From Kosakonia oryzendophytica (GTDB lineage Bacteria; Pseudomonadota; Gammaproteobacteria; Enterobacterales; Enterobacteriaceae): DNA of 64,000 nucleotides. A program made the position numbers and the translations under genes. A model generated the notes under the pieces. It was not told where the DNA came from, ran no database searches, and saw only the letters and a program-made list of their open reading frames with translations. This document shows positions 62,321 to 64,000 of the stretch, piece by piece (positions within the stretch are counted from its first letter, which is position 1; every line of letters begins with the position of its first letter). Where the stretch lies: NCBI RefSeq assembly GCF_900094925.1, contig NZ_FMAY01000002.1:316596-380595 (forward strand). The letters are read 5' to 3'.

Positions 62321-62780
62321 TACCGCCAAAGTCTCCGGTAATCCGTTCGATATTTTCGTTATCGGCGCGCGAAAAGGTTTTAATATCGCCATCAATAACC
62401 TGATGCCGAATGTATTAATGGCCTATGTGATCGCTGAAATGCTCAATTTATTGGGTGTGATGCAGATTATTGGTCATATTTGCGCACCGGTTATGGGGCT
62501 GTTCGGCCTGCCGGGCGAAGCCATTACCGTGTTGCTCACCGCCTGGCTCTCCTCCTCCGCAGGCACAGGCGTGGCGGTCAGCCTGCTGAGCAAAGGCCAG
62601 CTTGATGTCGGGCAAATAACCATTCTTGCACCCGCCATCTTTTTAATGGGTTCGCAGCTACAGTATATGGGCCGCCTGTTGGGCGTGGCCGATGTACCGA
62701 AGAAGTACTGGCCGTTACTGATGGCCGTCAGCATTCTTAACGCGGTTATTTCTATGCTGATAATGCGCGTTATTGCCTGA
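62313..62780 (+). CDS. yjiG: YjiG-family membrane protein
   Basis: 155 residues, four to five spans, Gate domain: GLPGEAITVLLTAWLSSSAGTGVAVSLLSKGQLD. Orthologue of E. coli YjiG, which is followed by iadA (isoaspartyl dipeptidase). Here an M20 amidohydrolase takes that place 24 bp downstream. Confidence 0.88.
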   Translation: MSNTAKVSGNPFDIFVIGARKGFNIAINNLMPNVLMAYVIAEMLNLLGVMQIIGHICAPVMGLFGLPGEAITVLLTAWLSSSAGTGVAVSLLSKGQLDVGQITILAPAIFLMGSQLQYMGRLLGVADVPKKYWPLLMAVSILNAVISMLIMRVIA

Positions 62781-62804
62781 GTGAAGCACACCAAGGAGTA
62801 AGAC

Positions 62805-63908
62805 GTGTCACGTACACTAGAGCACTTTAATTACCTGCATCAGATCCCAGAACTTGGGTTCGAAGAGTATAAAACCTCTGCTTATATCGCCGGGGTACTG
62901 GAGGCGGCGGGCTACCAGGTTACGCGCCAGATCAATAACACTACCGGTATCGTCGCCGTGCTGGACAGTGGCAACCCCGGACCGACTCTGGCGTTGCGCG
63001 CCGATATGGATGCACTCGGGCATATCATTGAGGGTCAACACGTTGCGCGCCACACCTGTGGTCACGATGGGCATTCTTCTGTGGTGCTGACGACGGCGCA
63101 GGAAGTGATGGCTGAAGGCGTAGTGAAAAAGGGCAAACTGAAGTTTATCTTCCAGCCCGCTGAAGAGCTGGGCACCGGGGCGATTGCCCTGACCGAAGGC
63201 GGCGTGCTGGACGATGTGGACATGTTGCTTGGCTTCCACCTGCGCCCGCTGGAAGAGTGTCCGATGGGCCAGGCCGTTCCGGCGATGTACTATTCTGCGT
63301 CCGCCACCGTTGAGGTGATGTTTCACGGCAAAGCAGCGCATGCTGCGCGCCCGCATTTGGGGGTGAACGCACTGGATGCCGCTGCGCACGCGGTGCAGGC
63401 GGTTAACGGTATTCACCTTGCGCCATCGCTCACCTGGAGCGCGAAAGCCACACGTTTTCTTTGCGATGCCGGAGTCACTAACTCCATTCCGGACAAAGCG
63501 CAGGTGTGTTGGGATCTACGCGCGGCAGAAAATGAGGCCATGGATGCACTGAAACCGCAGGTATTGCGTGCTATTGAAAGCAGTGCCGCGGCTTATGGTG
63601 CGCGTGCTGAAATCCGCGTTCTTAAGGAGATGCCTGCGGCGATCATTGATGATGAGGCAACTGACGTGGTTTCCCGCGCGATCCGCAGTGTGTTTGGCGA
63701 CACCGGGCTGACCGCACCGAAATCGACGCCGGGTAGTGAGGATTTCTTCCACTACCTGCGCTTGCGCCCACAGGTGAAAGGTGGTTTCTGGGGGCTGGGC
63801 GCGAACCTGACGCCGGGGCTGCATCACCCGGAAATGCACTTTGACCGCGAAGCGTTAGCGCTCGGCGTGAAAGTATTTAAAGCCTGCGTGCAGGATGTGC
63901 TGGGCTGA
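62805..63908 (+). CDS. M20D-family amidohydrolase (N-acyl amino acid or indole-acetyl amino acid hydrolase type)
   Basis: 367 residues, the standard size. Metal-binding residues appear in ALRADMDALG, TCGHDGHSSV (Cys, His), FQPAEELGTGA (Glu pair) and LHHPEMHFD (His near the C-terminus), with a lid dimerisation domain in the middle (HGKAAHAARPHLGVNALDAA). Family members remove acyl groups from amino acids (hippurate, N-acetyl-L-amino acids, IAA conjugates, aminobenzoyl-glutamate). AAGGAG precedes the GTG/ATG-type start at 62805. Third gene of the yjiHG operon; substrate unknown. Confidence 0.88.
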   Translation: MSRTLEHFNYLHQIPELGFEEYKTSAYIAGVLEAAGYQVTRQINNTTGIVAVLDSGNPGPTLALRADMDALGHIIEGQHVARHTCGHDGHSSVVLTTAQEVMAEGVVKKGKLKFIFQPAEELGTGAIALTEGGVLDDVDMLLGFHLRPLEECPMGQAVPAMYYSASATVEVMFHGKAAHAARPHLGVNALDAAAHAVQAVNGIHLAPSLTWSAKATRFLCDAGVTNSIPDKAQVCWDLRAAENEAMDALKPQVLRAIESSAAAYGARAEIRVLKEMPAAIIDDEATDVVSRAIRSVFGDTGLTAPKSTPGSEDFFHYLRLRPQVKGGFWGLGANLTPGLHHPEMHFDREALALGVKVFKACVQDVLG

Positions 63909-63927
63909 TACTCACTGCTTCCCATTG

Positions 63928-63958
63928 CTGCGGGTGGTAATCGTATTGTTGCCCGCAG
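63928..63958 (+). terminator. stem-loop behind the amidohydrolase gene
   Basis: CTGCGGG (63928-63934) and CCCGCAG (63952-63958), a 7-bp stem with a 17-base loop, 19 bp behind the stop. No T run follows, so the call is weak. The last 42 bases of the window show nothing else. Confidence 0.35.
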
Positions 63959-64000
63959 TAGTTTCCACTGAATTGCCAGGTTTACACTTTGTTCTCCCCT

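Overview
This is a stretch of enterobacterial chromosome. Codon use is GC-rich, and gene order and protein matches point to the Enterobacter/Kosakonia/Klebsiella side of the Enterobacteriaceae. The markers used are GpdQ, an EefABC-type RND pump, chromosomal FosA, and E. coli-like yjhFGHI, murQP, ydcR and yjiLMN/yjiHG blocks. The species cannot be fixed from the window alone. No rRNA, tRNA, intact insertion sequence, prophage or CRISPR array was seen.

Layout. 1-4022: sugar-acid (D-xylonate type) operon yjhI-yjhH-yjhG-yjhF on the minus strand. 4.3-9.3 kb: a mixed block with a lone TIR-domain protein, a flavodoxin plus DoxX pair with a divergent HxlR regulator, and several small unknowns. 9.4-14.4 kb: a five-gene minus-strand operon of Ugp-like ABC import genes enclosing the glycerophosphodiesterase GpdQ. 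14.5-18.2 kb: an AT-rich retron defence cassette. 18.2-25.6 kb: a siderophore receptor and a divergent FecCD-type ABC importer ending in an RpiR/SIS regulator. 25.7-33.2 kb: a Bcr-type MFS pump and an EefABC-type RND pump with a TetR regulator. 33.5-38.6 kb: a quinone reductase with LysR regulator, then an AraC regulator and a FhuA/FoxA-type receptor under Fur-like control. 39.8-42.2 kb: murQP. 42.5-46.3 kb: an orphan set of flagellar-style regulators. 46.3-54.4 kb: MocR regulator, DUF1127 peptide, a ClpP paralogue, a PD-(D/E)XK nuclease, FosA, and a MarR/HlyD/DUF2955 efflux operon. 54.4-63.9 kb: yjiLMN, a DinJ/YafQ-like toxin-antitoxin pair, LysE exporter, and yjiHG with an M20 amidohydrolase under a LysR regulator.

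The most interesting system is the retron at 14.5-17.9 kb. An OLD-family ATPase-TOPRIM effector comes first, then a non-coding RNA delimited by a perfect 14-base inverted repeat, then a reverse transcriptase with a YADD motif. The partner type resembles Retron-Eco8. The RNA starts inside the last codons of the effector gene, and the RT has unusual versions of the retron X and Y motifs.

The second most interesting region is 42.5-46.3 kb. It holds a sigma-54 activator without a sensory domain, a ToxR-like membrane regulator with a small membrane partner, and a FliA-like sigma factor preceded by a near-consensus sigma-54 promoter. No flagellar structural gene is present. This could be the regulatory remnant of a lateral-flagella locus or a cascade re-used for something else. 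Other defence candidates are the TIR protein, the PD-(D/E)XK nuclease and the toxin-antitoxin pair.
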